Under the pieces are notes generated by a model. The model was not told the origin of the DNA. It did not search any database and saw only the letters and a list, made by a program, of their open reading frames with translations. DNA of 64,000 bases from Thermopolyspora sp040678635. Lineage in GTDB: Bacteria; Actinomycetota; Actinomycetes; Streptosporangiales; Streptosporangiaceae. A program made the position numbers and the translations under genes. Each line of letters opens with the position of its first letter. The stretch's first letter is position 1. The stretch covers positions 372,001-436,000 of the forward strand of contig NZ_JBFATZ010000005.1 of NCBI RefSeq assembly GCF_040678635.1, written 5' to 3'. Below, piece after piece: positions 56,853-64,000 of this stretch.

Positions 56853-57986
56853 TCACGTCTCGGGGCACGTTTCGGAGCGCGTCTCGGAGTGCGTCTCGGA
56901 GTGCGTCTCGGTGTGCGTCGCGGGGCACTTATCGGAGCGCGTCTCGGGGCTTGCGCCGGGGCCGCCGCCCGGCGCGGCGCTGCTCGCCCGGGGCACGATC
57001 TCGGGCGGCACCACCAGCCGCTCGTGCCCGTTCTCGCCCTGCGCGGCGATCCGCCGCAGCAGCACGTCGATGCTGTGCCGCCCGACCGCGCCGAAGTCCT
57101 GCCGCACCGTGCTGAGCGGCGGGGAGAAGAACTCCGACTCGGGGATGTCGTCGAACCCGATCACGCTGATCTGCTGCGGGACCCGCACGCCCGCCTCGGC
57201 GAGGGCGCGCAGCAGGCCGAGCGCCATCTGGTCGTTGGCGACGAACACCGCGCTCACCCGCCCGACCATCGCGGCCAGCCGCCTCCCGGCCGCGTACCCG
57301 GAGCGGGGGCTCCAGTCGCCGGCGAGCGGTTCGGGCGCCGGCCGGCCGGCGGCGGCGAGCGCGGCGCGCCAGCCCTCGACGCGGCCCTCGGCCTCCAGCC
57401 AGTCCGGCGGGCCGCTGACGTGCCAGACCGTCTCGTGGCCGAGGTCGAGCAGGTACGCGGTGGCGAGCCGGGCGCCCTCGGCCTGGTCCACGCAGACCAC
57501 CGAGACCTCGCCCGCGTGGCCGCCCTCGACGGCGACGGCCGGCATGTCCGGGGGCAGGTCCTCCAGGGCGCTGGCCGCCGAGCGCTGCGGGGCGACCACC
57601 ACGATCCCGGCGACGCCCTGCTCGGCCAGGTAGTCGATGGCCTCGCGGACGCCGGTGCGGTCGATGGTGCGCAGGCTGACGATGCTGACGAAGTAGCCCG
57701 CCGCCCGCGCGGCGCGTTCGATGCCGTAGACGGTGCTGGCGGGGCCGTACAGGGTGGTGTCGAAGCTGATCACGCCGAGGGTGCGCGAGCTGCGGGTGGC
57801 GAGGGCGCGGGCGGCGAGGTTACGGCGGTAGCCGAGCCGGTCGATCGCCTCCAGCACGCGGGCGCGGGTGGCGGGGCGCACGTTGGGGTGATCGTTGAGC
57901 ACCCGGGAGACCGTCTGGTGCGAGACGCCCGCGGCCCTGGCCACGTCCGCCATCACCGGCGGCCGGCGTCTCGCGTCGATCTCCAC
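56853..57986 (-). CDS. LacI family regulator of the arabinose locus (AraR-like)
   Basis: 377 residues from GTG 57986, with GGGAGGAG six bases upstream. The HTH reads PVMADVARAAGVSHQTVSRVLNDHPNVRPATRARVLEAI. The sugar-binding domain includes GVISFDTTLYGPASTVYGIERAAR and FVANDQMALGLLRAL. The C-terminal 30 residues are a repeat (TETHSETHSETRSE) absent from the paralogue at 62440. Position between two sugar importers and ara genes indicates an arabinose- or pentose-responsive repressor. Operator candidates lie directly upstream (58025-58038, 58142-58165). Confidence 0.9.
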   Translation of the reverse strand: MEIDARRRPPVMADVARAAGVSHQTVSRVLNDHPNVRPATRARVLEAIDRLGYRRNLAARALATRSSRTLGVISFDTTLYGPASTVYGIERAARAAGYFVSIVSLRTIDRTGVREAIDYLAEQGVAGIVVVAPQRSAASALEDLPPDMPAVAVEGGHAGEVSVVCVDQAEGARLATAYLLDLGHETVWHVSGPPDWLEAEGRVEGWRAALAAAGRPAPEPLAGDWSPRSGYAAGRRLAAMVGRVSAVFVANDQMALGLLRALAEAGVRVPQQISVIGFDDIPESEFFSPPLSTVRQDFGAVGRHSIDVLLRRIAAQGENGHERLVVPPEIVPRASSAAPGGGPGASPETRSDKCPATHTETHSETHSETRSETCPET

Positions 57987-58024
57987 GGTCGCTCCTCCCG
58001 TCCACCCGGTCTGTTGGTGAAGAC

Positions 58025-58038
58025 TGTGAGCGTTAACA
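58025..58038. promoter_or_regulatory. LacI-type operator candidate TGTGAGCGTTAACA
   Basis: It lies 38 bp before the lacI start. It fits a motif I recall for the LacI-type AraR of Corynebacterium glutamicum (TGTnAGCGnTnACA, from memory and unverified). It shares CGTTAACA with two other sites in the window, so autoregulation by the adjacent LacI protein is likely. Confidence 0.6.
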
Positions 58039-58141
58039 TCCGCCACCGTCAACCCCCGGCTTTGTTACGGTCAGGTCACGGCGGAAGTCCGCAAATCGCC
58101 GATGTCACGTTACAGCCACGTTAGCTGCGGCTATTGACATG

Positions 58142-58165
58142 CCGATTGTTAACGCAAACAATCGG
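58142..58165. promoter_or_regulatory. LacI-type operator candidate CCGATTGTT-AACGCA-AACAATCGG
   Basis: A perfect 9-bp inverted repeat with a 6-base centre. It contains TGTTAACG, the reverse complement of CGTTAACA seen in the other site, and lies 123 bp before the plus-strand sugar-binding protein gene. The two sites face the two divergent genes, so one regulator may control both importers. Confidence 0.6.
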
Positions 58166-58288
58166 GGCCCAAGAGCCGGAGATCGGAGGGAGGCGGCGGC
58201 ACCCTCGCCGTCCCGCGCAGCCCGCCCGGCCGTTCGTTTCGCCCTTCGCAACGCCGCTTCCGGCCATCCCCCACCGCTAGGAGACGAG

Positions 58289-59425
58289 ATGAGACTTCGA
58301 CGATTCGCGACGGCCGTCGCGGCGCTGGCGCTGGCCGCGACCGCGACCGCGTGCGGCTCCAGCGAGAAGACCGTTGACGCGGAGGCACGCCAGTCCGCGG
58401 CGGCCGGGAACGCGGGGGCGCTGGTGGGCGTGACGATGCCGACCAAGTCGTCCGAGCGCTGGATCAGCGACGGCGAGAACGTCAAGGCCGGGCTGGAGAA
58501 GCTCGGCTACAAGGTGGACCTGCAGTACGCCGAGAACGACATCCCCACCCAGGTCAACCAGATCGAGAACCAGATCACCCGGGGCGCGAAACTGCTGGTC
58601 ATCGCCTCGATCGACGGCACCGCGCTCACCACCCAGCTGCAGCGCGCGGCGGACAACAAGATCCCGGTGATCTCGTACGACCGGCTGATCCGCAACAGCC
58701 CGAACGTCGACTACTACGCCACCTTCGACAACTTCAAGGTCGGCGTGCAGCAGGCCACCTCGCTGCTGACCGGGCTGAAGCTGCTCAACGCCGACGGCTC
58801 GCCGGGCGACGCCAAGGGGCCGTTCAACATCGAGCTGTTCGCCGGCTCCCCCGACGACAACAACGCCACGTTCTTCTTCAACGGGGCGATGTCCGTGCTC
58901 AAGCCGTACCTCGACAAGGGCACGCTCGTGGTGAAGAGCGGGCAGACCGACTTCAAGACGGTCGCCATCCTGCGCTGGGACCCGGCGACCGCGCAGAAGC
59001 GCATGGAGGACCTGCTCACCAAGACCTACAGCGGCGGCGCCCAGGTGGACGGCGTGCTGTCCCCCTACGACGGGCTGTCGATCGGCATCCTGTCGGCGCT
59101 GAAGAGCAACGGCTACGGCACCTCCGAGCAGCCGTACCCGATCGTGACCGGCCAGGACGCCGAGCTGGCGTCGGTGAAGTCGATCATCGCGGGCGAGCAG
59201 TACTCGACGATCTACAAGGACACCCGGCAGCTCGCCGACGTCACCGTGAAGATGGCCGACGCCGTGCTCAAGGGCGGCAAGCCCGAGGTGAACAACACCA
59301 CCGACTACGACAACGGCGTCAAGGTGGTGCCGTCGTACCTGCTCCAGCCGGTGATCGTCGATAAGAACAACTACCGCAAGGAGCTCATCGACACCGGCTA
59401 CTACACCGCCTCCCAGCTCGGCTGA
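58289..59425 (+). CDS. Multiple-monosaccharide ABC transporter substrate-binding protein (ChvE-like)
   Basis: 378 residues from ATG 58289 with AGGAGA upstream. A lipoprotein signal (ALALAATATACGSS) is followed by LVGVTMPTKSSERWISDGENVKAGLEKLGYKVDLQYAENDIPTQVNQIENQI, recognisable in TKSSERWISDGENVK and DLQYAENDIPTQVNQIEN, then PVISYDRLI and IELFAGSPDDNNA. These are hallmarks of ChvE/xylose-binding proteins, which take L-arabinose, D-xylose, D-galactose and D-glucose. It forms an operon with the next two genes. Confidence 0.92.
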   Translation: MRLRRFATAVAALALAATATACGSSEKTVDAEARQSAAAGNAGALVGVTMPTKSSERWISDGENVKAGLEKLGYKVDLQYAENDIPTQVNQIENQITRGAKLLVIASIDGTALTTQLQRAADNKIPVISYDRLIRNSPNVDYYATFDNFKVGVQQATSLLTGLKLLNADGSPGDAKGPFNIELFAGSPDDNNATFFFNGAMSVLKPYLDKGTLVVKSGQTDFKTVAILRWDPATAQKRMEDLLTKTYSGGAQVDGVLSPYDGLSIGILSALKSNGYGTSEQPYPIVTGQDAELASVKSIIAGEQYSTIYKDTRQLADVTVKMADAVLKGGKPEVNNTTDYDNGVKVVPSYLLQPVIVDKNNYRKELIDTGYYTASQLG

Positions 59426-59432
59426 GCCCGCG

Positions 59433-60983
59433 ATGGCCTCCGTGAGCGACATCGACATCCTGCGGATGCGCGGGATCACCAAGGCGTTCCCCGGCGTGCG
59501 GGCGCTGCACGACGTCAACCTCTCCGTACGGCGCGGCGAGATCCACGCCATCTGCGGCGAGAACGGCGCCGGCAAGTCCACGCTGATGAAGGTGCTGTCC
59601 GGCGTGTACCCGCACGGCTCCTACGCGGGCGAGATCCTCTTCGACGGTGAGCCGTGCCGGTTCTCCGGCATCCGCGACAGCGAGCACCGCGGGATCGTCA
59701 TCATCCACCAGGAACTGGCCCTGTGCCCGCAACTGTCGATCGCGGAGAACATCTTCCTCGGCAACGAGCGGGCCACCCGCGGCCTGATCGACTGGAACCG
59801 CACCAACCACGAGGCCGGCCTGCTGCTGGAGCGGGTCGGCCTCGCCGAGAACCCGGTCACCCTCGTCCAGGACATCGGCGTCGGCAAGCAGCAGCTCGTG
59901 GAGATCGCCAAGGCGCTCGCCAAGCGGGTACGGCTGCTCATCCTGGACGAGCCGACCGCCGCGCTCAACGACGAGGACTCGGCCCACCTGCTCGACCTGC
60001 TGCGCGGCCTGCGCGACGAGGGCATCACCTGCGTGATCATCTCGCACAAGCTCAACGAGGTGATCGACATCGCCGACGCGATCACCATCCTGCGCGACGG
60101 CGAGGTGATCGAGACGCTGCGCGCCGACTCCGACGACGTCACCGAGGACCGCATCATCGCCGGCATGGTCGGCCGCGACCTGGAGCACCGGTTCCCGCCG
60201 CGCCCGGAGCCGACGATCGGGGCCGAGGCGCTGCGCATCGAGGACTGGACGGTGCACGACCCGACGCGGGGCCGGCCGGTCGTCTCGGGCGTGAACCTCA
60301 CCCTGCGGCGCGGCGAGATCGTCGGCCTCGCCGGGCTGATGGGGGCGGGCCGTACCGAGCTGGCGATGAGCGTCTTCGGACGCGCGTACGGCACCGGCAT
60401 CTCCGGCCGCCTCTACAAGGACGGACGACCGATCGAGGTGCGGAACGTGCGCGACGCGATCCGGCACGGCATCGCCTACGCCACCGAGGACCGCAAGCGC
60501 TACGGCCTCAACCTGATCGAGGACGTCAAGCGGAACGTCTCGGCCGCCGCGCTGCCCAAGCTGGCCCGGCGCGGCTGGGTGGACGACAACGAGGAGTACC
60601 GGGTCGCCGAGGAGTTCCGGCGCGGCTTGAACATCAAGGCGCCGAGCGTGCTGAGCGTCACCGGCAAGCTCAGCGGCGGCAACCAGCAGAAGGTCGTGCT
60701 GTCCAAGTGGATGTTCACGGACGCCGACGTGCTCATCCTCGACGAGCCGACGCGCGGCATCGACGTCGGGGCCAAATACGAGATCTACTCGATCGTCAAC
60801 CGGCTCGCCGCCGAGGGCAGGGCGATCCTCGTCATCTCCTCGGAGCTGCCCGAACTGCTGGGCCTGTGCGACCGGATCTACGCGTTGTCGGCCGGGCGGA
60901 TCACCGGCGAGGTCTCCCGGCGGGAGGCCACCCAGGAACTGCTCATGCAGTACATGACGAAAGGACTCGGGCAGACCCGATGA
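59433..60983 (+). CDS. Sugar ABC transporter ATP-binding protein (MmsA/GguA/XylG-like)
   Basis: 516 residues, two ABC domains. First: ICGENGAGKSTLMKVLSG, with LLILDEPTAALND. Second: degenerate GLAGLMGAGRTELAMSVFG, then LSGGNQQKVVLSKWMFTDADVLILDEPTRGIDVGAKYEIY. It energises the ChvE-type importer. The gene starts seven bases after the binding-protein stop. A GTG nine bases downstream is an alternative start since no clear ribosome-binding site precedes ATG 59433. Confidence 0.93.
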   Translation: MASVSDIDILRMRGITKAFPGVRALHDVNLSVRRGEIHAICGENGAGKSTLMKVLSGVYPHGSYAGEILFDGEPCRFSGIRDSEHRGIVIIHQELALCPQLSIAENIFLGNERATRGLIDWNRTNHEAGLLLERVGLAENPVTLVQDIGVGKQQLVEIAKALAKRVRLLILDEPTAALNDEDSAHLLDLLRGLRDEGITCVIISHKLNEVIDIADAITILRDGEVIETLRADSDDVTEDRIIAGMVGRDLEHRFPPRPEPTIGAEALRIEDWTVHDPTRGRPVVSGVNLTLRRGEIVGLAGLMGAGRTELAMSVFGRAYGTGISGRLYKDGRPIEVRNVRDAIRHGIAYATEDRKRYGLNLIEDVKRNVSAAALPKLARRGWVDDNEEYRVAEEFRRGLNIKAPSVLSVTGKLSGGNQQKVVLSKWMFTDADVLILDEPTRGIDVGAKYEIYSIVNRLAAEGRAILVISSELPELLGLCDRIYALSAGRITGEVSRREATQELLMQYMTKGLGQTR

Positions 60984-62239
60984 GCAGCATCTCCTCCCCG
61001 GACGCGGCCGTCGCGTCCGAGGGGCCCCCGGACTCCCCCAAGCCGCCCGCGCGACGGTCGCGGCGGCTGTCGTTCAATCTGCGGCAGAGCGGCATCTACG
61101 TGGCGTTCGCGCTGATCGTCGCGCTGTTCGCGGTGCTCACCGACGGGGCGCTGCTGCAGCCGCAGAATATCTCCAATATCGTGGTGCAAAATTCCTACAT
61201 CCTGATCCTCGCAATCGGGATGATCCTGATCATCATCGCCGGGCACATCGATCTGTCGGTGGGCTCGGTGGTCGCGGTCACGGGGGCGATCGCGGCGGTG
61301 CTGATGGTCGAGTACGCGATGCCGTGGCCGCTGGCGCTGCTCATCACGCTGGTCGCCGGGGCGGCGATCGGGGCCTGGCAGGGCTACTGGATCGCCTATT
61401 TCGGGATTCCGGCGTTCATCGTGACGCTCGCCGGGATGCTGCTGTTCCGGGCGCTCACGCTCACCGTGCTCGGCAACCAGGGCATCGGACCGTTCCCGGA
61501 CGAGGTGCGCACGCTCGCCAACGGCTTCACCGGCGGCTACCTGGGCAACGTCGGGCTCGGGCCGCTGGGCGGGGCCGACCTGGTCAGCCTGCTCGTGGGC
61601 GTGGCGGTGATCGTCGGGCTGGCGGTCTCGCAGTGGCGGGCGCGGGCCGGGCGGCTGCGGTACGGGCAGGTCGTCGATCCGCTGCCGGTGTTCCTGCTGC
61701 GCATCGTCGCGGCGGCGGCCGTGATCGGGTTCGTGGTGGTGCAGCTCGCGCGGTTCCGCAACCTGCCGTGGGTGCTCATCCTGCTGGCGGCGCTGGTGCT
61801 CGGGTACTCGCTGCTGACTCAGCGGGCGGTGTTCGGGCGGCGGATCTACGCCATCGGCGGCAACCTGCAGGCGGCGGTGCTGTCCGGGGTCAAGGTCAAG
61901 TCCGTCGTGTTCTGGATATTTGTGAACATGGGCGTTCTGTCGGCCCTGGCCGGGGTGATCTTCGCGGGACGGCTCAACCAGGCCGGGCCGACGGCGGGCA
62001 ACGCCTTCGAGCTCGACGCGATCGCGGCGGCCTTCATCGGGGGCGCGGCCGTACAGGGCGGAGTCGGGAAGGTCGTCGGGGCGGTCACGGGCGGGCTCAT
62101 CATGGGCGTGATCAACAACGGCATGTCCCTGATCGGATCGCCCAGCGAGCGGGTCATGCTCGTCAAGGGCGCGGTCCTGCTCGCCGCCGTGGCCTTCGAC
62201 GTGTGGACCAAACGCCGCACCGCGTCCGCCACGAGCTGA
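60980..62239 (+). CDS. Sugar ABC transporter permease (MmsB/GguB/XylH-like)
   Basis: 419 residues. ATG 60980 overlaps the ATPase stop by four bases (ATGA). After a polar N-terminus of about 30 residues come ten or so membrane helices with ILAIGMILIIIAGHIDLSVGSVVAVTGAIAA, GIPAFIVTLAGMLLFRALTLTVLGN, YAIGGNLQAAVLSGVKVKS and DAIAAAFIGGAAVQGGVGKVVGAVTGGLIMG. The extra length in the middle is normal for the xylose/multiple-sugar subfamily. Together with the two preceding genes it forms a complete importer. Confidence 0.93.
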   Translation: MSSISSPDAAVASEGPPDSPKPPARRSRRLSFNLRQSGIYVAFALIVALFAVLTDGALLQPQNISNIVVQNSYILILAIGMILIIIAGHIDLSVGSVVAVTGAIAAVLMVEYAMPWPLALLITLVAGAAIGAWQGYWIAYFGIPAFIVTLAGMLLFRALTLTVLGNQGIGPFPDEVRTLANGFTGGYLGNVGLGPLGGADLVSLLVGVAVIVGLAVSQWRARAGRLRYGQVVDPLPVFLLRIVAAAAVIGFVVVQLARFRNLPWVLILLAALVLGYSLLTQRAVFGRRIYAIGGNLQAAVLSGVKVKSVVFWIFVNMGVLSALAGVIFAGRLNQAGPTAGNAFELDAIAAAFIGGAAVQGGVGKVVGAVTGGLIMGVINNGMSLIGSPSERVMLVKGAVLLAAVAFDVWTKRRTASATS

Positions 62240-62246
62240 CCGCGCG

Positions 62247-62279
62247 CGTCGTGCCCGGCCCGCTTGGCCGGGCACGACG
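62247..62279. terminator. Strong terminator hairpin after the sugar importer
   Basis: CGTCGTGCCCGGCC (62247-62260) and GGCCGGGCACGACG (62266-62279) form a perfect 14-bp stem with loop CGCTT, seven bases after the permease stop. It is the longest perfect stem noticed in the window. It probably ends the plus-strand operon and may also shield it from the convergent lacI gene. Confidence 0.85.
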
Positions 62280-62439
62280 GTCACGGCGGGATCCTCCGGG
62301 CCCTGCCGCAGTACAGCATCCCCTTCCGTCCCCCTCCTCGCCCGCCGCCTGTTCACGGCGTGGTGCGTGTCCGAACGCGCGTACCTGTGCTCTGGCCTGT
62401 GCTCACCCCTGTGCCCGGCCCTGGGCTCCGCGTGCGTCC

Positions 62440-63477
62440 TCAGCGGCCGGTGGGGGCCGGGCCGGTGCTGTCCCGGACGATGAGCTCCGGCTCCACCAGG
62501 CGGCGGTCCGCGGACTCGGCGCCCGCCATGCGCTCGATCAGCAAGTGGAAGGCGGTGCGGCCGACCTCGCCGAAGTCCTGGCGGACGGTGGTGAGCGGGG
62601 GCCAGAAGTAGGCTGCCTCGGGCACGTCGTCGAAGCCGACGACGCTGACGTCCTCGGGGATCCGTCTGCCCGCCTCGCGCAGGGCGCGCAGCACGCCGAG
62701 GGCCATCTGGTCGTTGGCCACGAAGACGGCGGTGGCCTCGGGGTCGTCCGCCAGCCTCCGGCCGATCTGGTAGCCGGAGCGGGGGCTCCAGTCGCCCCGC
62801 AGCACCTCGGGGACCGGGCGCGACTCGGCCTCCAGCGCCGCGCGCCAGCCCTCGATCCGGCCGCTGGCGTCCGTCCAGTCGATCGGCCCCGCCACGTGCC
62901 GTACGGTGCGGTGGCCGAGGTTGAGCAGGTGCCGGGTCGCCCGTACGGCTCCCGCCCGCTGGTCCACCATGACCACGGGGACGGGCGGCTCGCCCGGGGC
63001 GTCGACCGCGACGACGGGCGGGCCGGGCGGCAGGTGACGCAGGCCGTCGGCGGCCGACTCGTGCGGGGCGACGATGATGACGCCGTCCACGGCCTGCGAG
63101 CGCAGCCTGCGCACGCCCTCCTCCATGGACTTGCGGGTGAGCGCGCTCAGGCTGGCGATGCTCACCGTGTACCCGTTGAGCCTGGCCGCCTGCTCGATGC
63201 CGTACAGAGTGGAGGCCGGGCCGTACAGGGTGGTGTCGATGCTCACGACCCCGAGCACGCCGGAACGGCCGGTGACGAGTTGACGGGCCGCCAGGTTGGG
63301 CCGGTAGTCCAGCTCGCGCACGGCGGCCAGCACCCGGGCGCGGGTCTCGGCCCGCACCCGGTCGGGCGCGTTCAGCACCCGGGAGACCGTCATCGCCGAG
63401 ACCCCGGCCAGCGCCGCCACGTCCCCCAGAACCGCCGGCTTGGAGCGCGGCCTCTCGTCGTCCTGCTTCACCGTCAT
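62440..63477 (-). CDS. LacI family transcriptional regulator, paralogue
   Basis: 345 residues. HTH AVLGDVAALAGVSAMTVSRVLNAPDRVRAETRARVLAAV. The ligand domain contains GVVSIDTTLYGPASTLYGIEQAAR and VFVANDQMALGVLRALREAG, closely resembling the regulator at 56853-57986, so the two arose by duplication. Its upstream region contains CGTTAACA (63501-63508), the same core as the operator candidates at 58025 and 58147, suggesting overlapping or cross-regulation of sugar uptake. Confidence 0.9.
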   Translation of the reverse strand: MTVKQDDERPRSKPAVLGDVAALAGVSAMTVSRVLNAPDRVRAETRARVLAAVRELDYRPNLAARQLVTGRSGVLGVVSIDTTLYGPASTLYGIEQAARLNGYTVSIASLSALTRKSMEEGVRRLRSQAVDGVIIVAPHESAADGLRHLPPGPPVVAVDAPGEPPVPVVMVDQRAGAVRATRHLLNLGHRTVRHVAGPIDWTDASGRIEGWRAALEAESRPVPEVLRGDWSPRSGYQIGRRLADDPEATAVFVANDQMALGVLRALREAGRRIPEDVSVVGFDDVPEAAYFWPPLTTVRQDFGEVGRTAFHLLIERMAGAESADRRLVEPELIVRDSTGPAPTGR

Positions 63478-63500
63478 ACGCGTACCACCCCAGATGATGA

Positions 63501-63508
63501 CGTTAACA
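63501..63508. promoter_or_regulatory. LacI-type half-site CGTTAACA upstream of the second lacI gene
   Basis: It lies 24 bp before the start codon, in ATGACGTTAACAGG. It matches the core of the two sites between the sugar loci. The second arm is poorly conserved, so binding strength is uncertain. Confidence 0.45.
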
Positions 63509-63576
63509 GGCGTGCTGGAGCGTACGCGCCGGGAACGCGCCCACGGCCGTCCGGCGGCGGGGCGGGACGGCTCGGG

Positions 63577-63774
63577 TCAGCCTTGGTCGGAGACCGCCTT
63601 GCTGACCGCGTTGGGGCCGTCGTACTTCTTGTCCGGAATGGACTGGAGCGCCTTGACCATCTGCTCGTCGGCTCCCTGCGAGCGGGCCGTCTTCACCAGG
63701 TCGTCGCGGCTCGCCGGGTAGTCGACGCCGGACAGGTGCTTCTGCAGTTGGATCGGGTTGGGCTTGCCTGCCAT
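63577..63774 (-). CDS. DUF2795 domain-containing protein
   Basis: 65 residues from ATG 63774, which has GGAGGAGA four bases upstream. The sequence NPIQLQKHLSGVDYPASRDDLVKTARSQGADEQMVKALQSIPDKKYDGPNAVSKAV, seen as LSGVDYPASRDDLVKTA and ALQSIPDKKYDGP, matches DUF2795, a small helical actinobacterial domain. Function unknown. The family is often found as single-domain stress-associated proteins. The open frame extends upstream to 63840 but without a better ribosome-binding site. Confidence 0.88.
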   Translation of the reverse strand: MAGKPNPIQLQKHLSGVDYPASRDDLVKTARSQGADEQMVKALQSIPDKKYDGPNAVSKAVSDQG

Positions 63775-63936
63775 GTCTCCTCCCATCGGTCTCCTCCCAT
63801 CGCTCGAATCCCTGGGCCTACCCCGCGATCCGCCGGGCATTCAGCCCGCCCGCGTCATCTCCCCGGTCATTTCCTGCCCCATCCCCCTGTCATCCCCCGG
63901 GTCAGCGCAGGGGGCGGAGCACGCCGACGGCCGGCG

Positions 63937-64000
63937 TCACCACTCGCGCCACTCGTCGGTGATCGCGGAGGGTTCGATGCCGCGCCGTTTGGCGAGCTCC
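63937..64000 (-). CDS. 3' end of an unidentified gene entering from beyond the window
   Basis: Read from the window end, the minus strand gives ELAKRRGIEPSAITDEWREW followed by TGA (63937-63939). Third codon positions are almost all G or C, as in real genes here, whereas the other frames are arginine-rich. Only about 20 C-terminal residues are visible, too few to identify the family. Confidence 0.5.
   Translation of the reverse strand, partial: ELAKRRGIEPSAITDEWREW

Larger units (their letters stand above)
57987..58288. other. Divergent intergenic region of the sugar uptake locus
   Basis: 302 bases without a gene. The left half is AT-richer and holds both operator candidates, and it is where the promoters of the lacI gene and of the chvE-like gene should be. 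The right part (58170-58275) is the GC-rich untranslated leader of the chvE-like gene, and I see no riboswitch-like fold in it. Confidence 0.6.

Noticed and set aside
1..64000. Intact insertion sequences or transposases
   Set aside because: No transposase motifs or terminal repeats with target duplications were recognised. Only the integrase fragment near 1312-1422 suggests past mobility.

Overview
The window is a high-GC (roughly 70% or more by eye) actinobacterial chromosome segment. The ssgB sporulation gene, an actinomycete-type gas vesicle cluster, frequent GTG starts, pervasive 4-bp ATGA/GTGA gene overlaps and a large thiopeptide-type RiPP cluster point to a sporulating filamentous actinomycete. 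Streptosporangiales (Nonomuraea/Microbispora-like) is my best guess, but it is an inference.

Layout. 1-1550: a LysE exporter cut by the window edge, then a decayed stretch with remnants of a Ser/Thr kinase, an ABC ATPase and a tyrosine integrase beside tRNA-Val(CAC), which looks like the scar of an integrative element. 2036-9575: ssgB, a divergent DUF305/LVIVD lipoprotein pair, an aminodeoxychorismate-lyase-like enzyme, a LysR regulator, an unusual dehydrogenase-Rid fusion and histidine ammonia-lyase. 9952-10205: a tRNA Gly-Cys-Val cluster. 10364-15241: a minus-strand gas vesicle operon (SRPBCC, gvpA, F, G, O, J, L, S, K) with a decayed copy of a gvpF/L start inside it. 15405-17332: DoxX and a PaaK-like adenylate-forming enzyme.

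17546-33995 (minus strand) is the most notable part: a thiopeptide-like azole RiPP locus. It has five different, tandem, individually ribosome-bound precursor peptides whose C-termini end in runs of five or six cysteines. These are followed by an ocin-ThiF-like partner protein, a fused YcaO cyclodehydratase, a SagB dehydrogenase, a LanB-type dehydratase, two separate SpaB-C/thiopeptide-domain proteins, a second SagB dehydrogenase and a YcaO/TfuA pair of the thioamidation type. A cytochrome P450 diverges from the precursors across a 450-bp regulatory region containing an 8-bp perfect inverted repeat. Inferred pathway: Cys/Ser cyclodehydration and oxidation to azoles, Ser dehydration, possible pyridine macrocyclisation and backbone thioamidation.

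35686-39347: an ABC exporter with a sensor kinase and response regulator in one operon, possibly immunity or export. 39471-44983: a CocE-type hydrolase, a flavin-dependent monooxygenase and a flavin reductase behind a 9-bp palindrome, followed by an AcoR-like activator that lacks a GAFTGA loop. 45074-47530: FUSC exporter, a P450 relic, DUF72 and DUF5999 proteins. 47740-62239: an L-arabinose locus, with araA-araD-araB and a YtfQ/R/T-YjfF type importer under a LacI regulator, plus a divergent ChvE/MmsA/MmsB-like importer. A second LacI paralogue follows (62440-63477). The shared motif CGTTAACA lies upstream of both LacI genes. The window ends with a DUF2795 protein and the 3' end of an unidentified gene.
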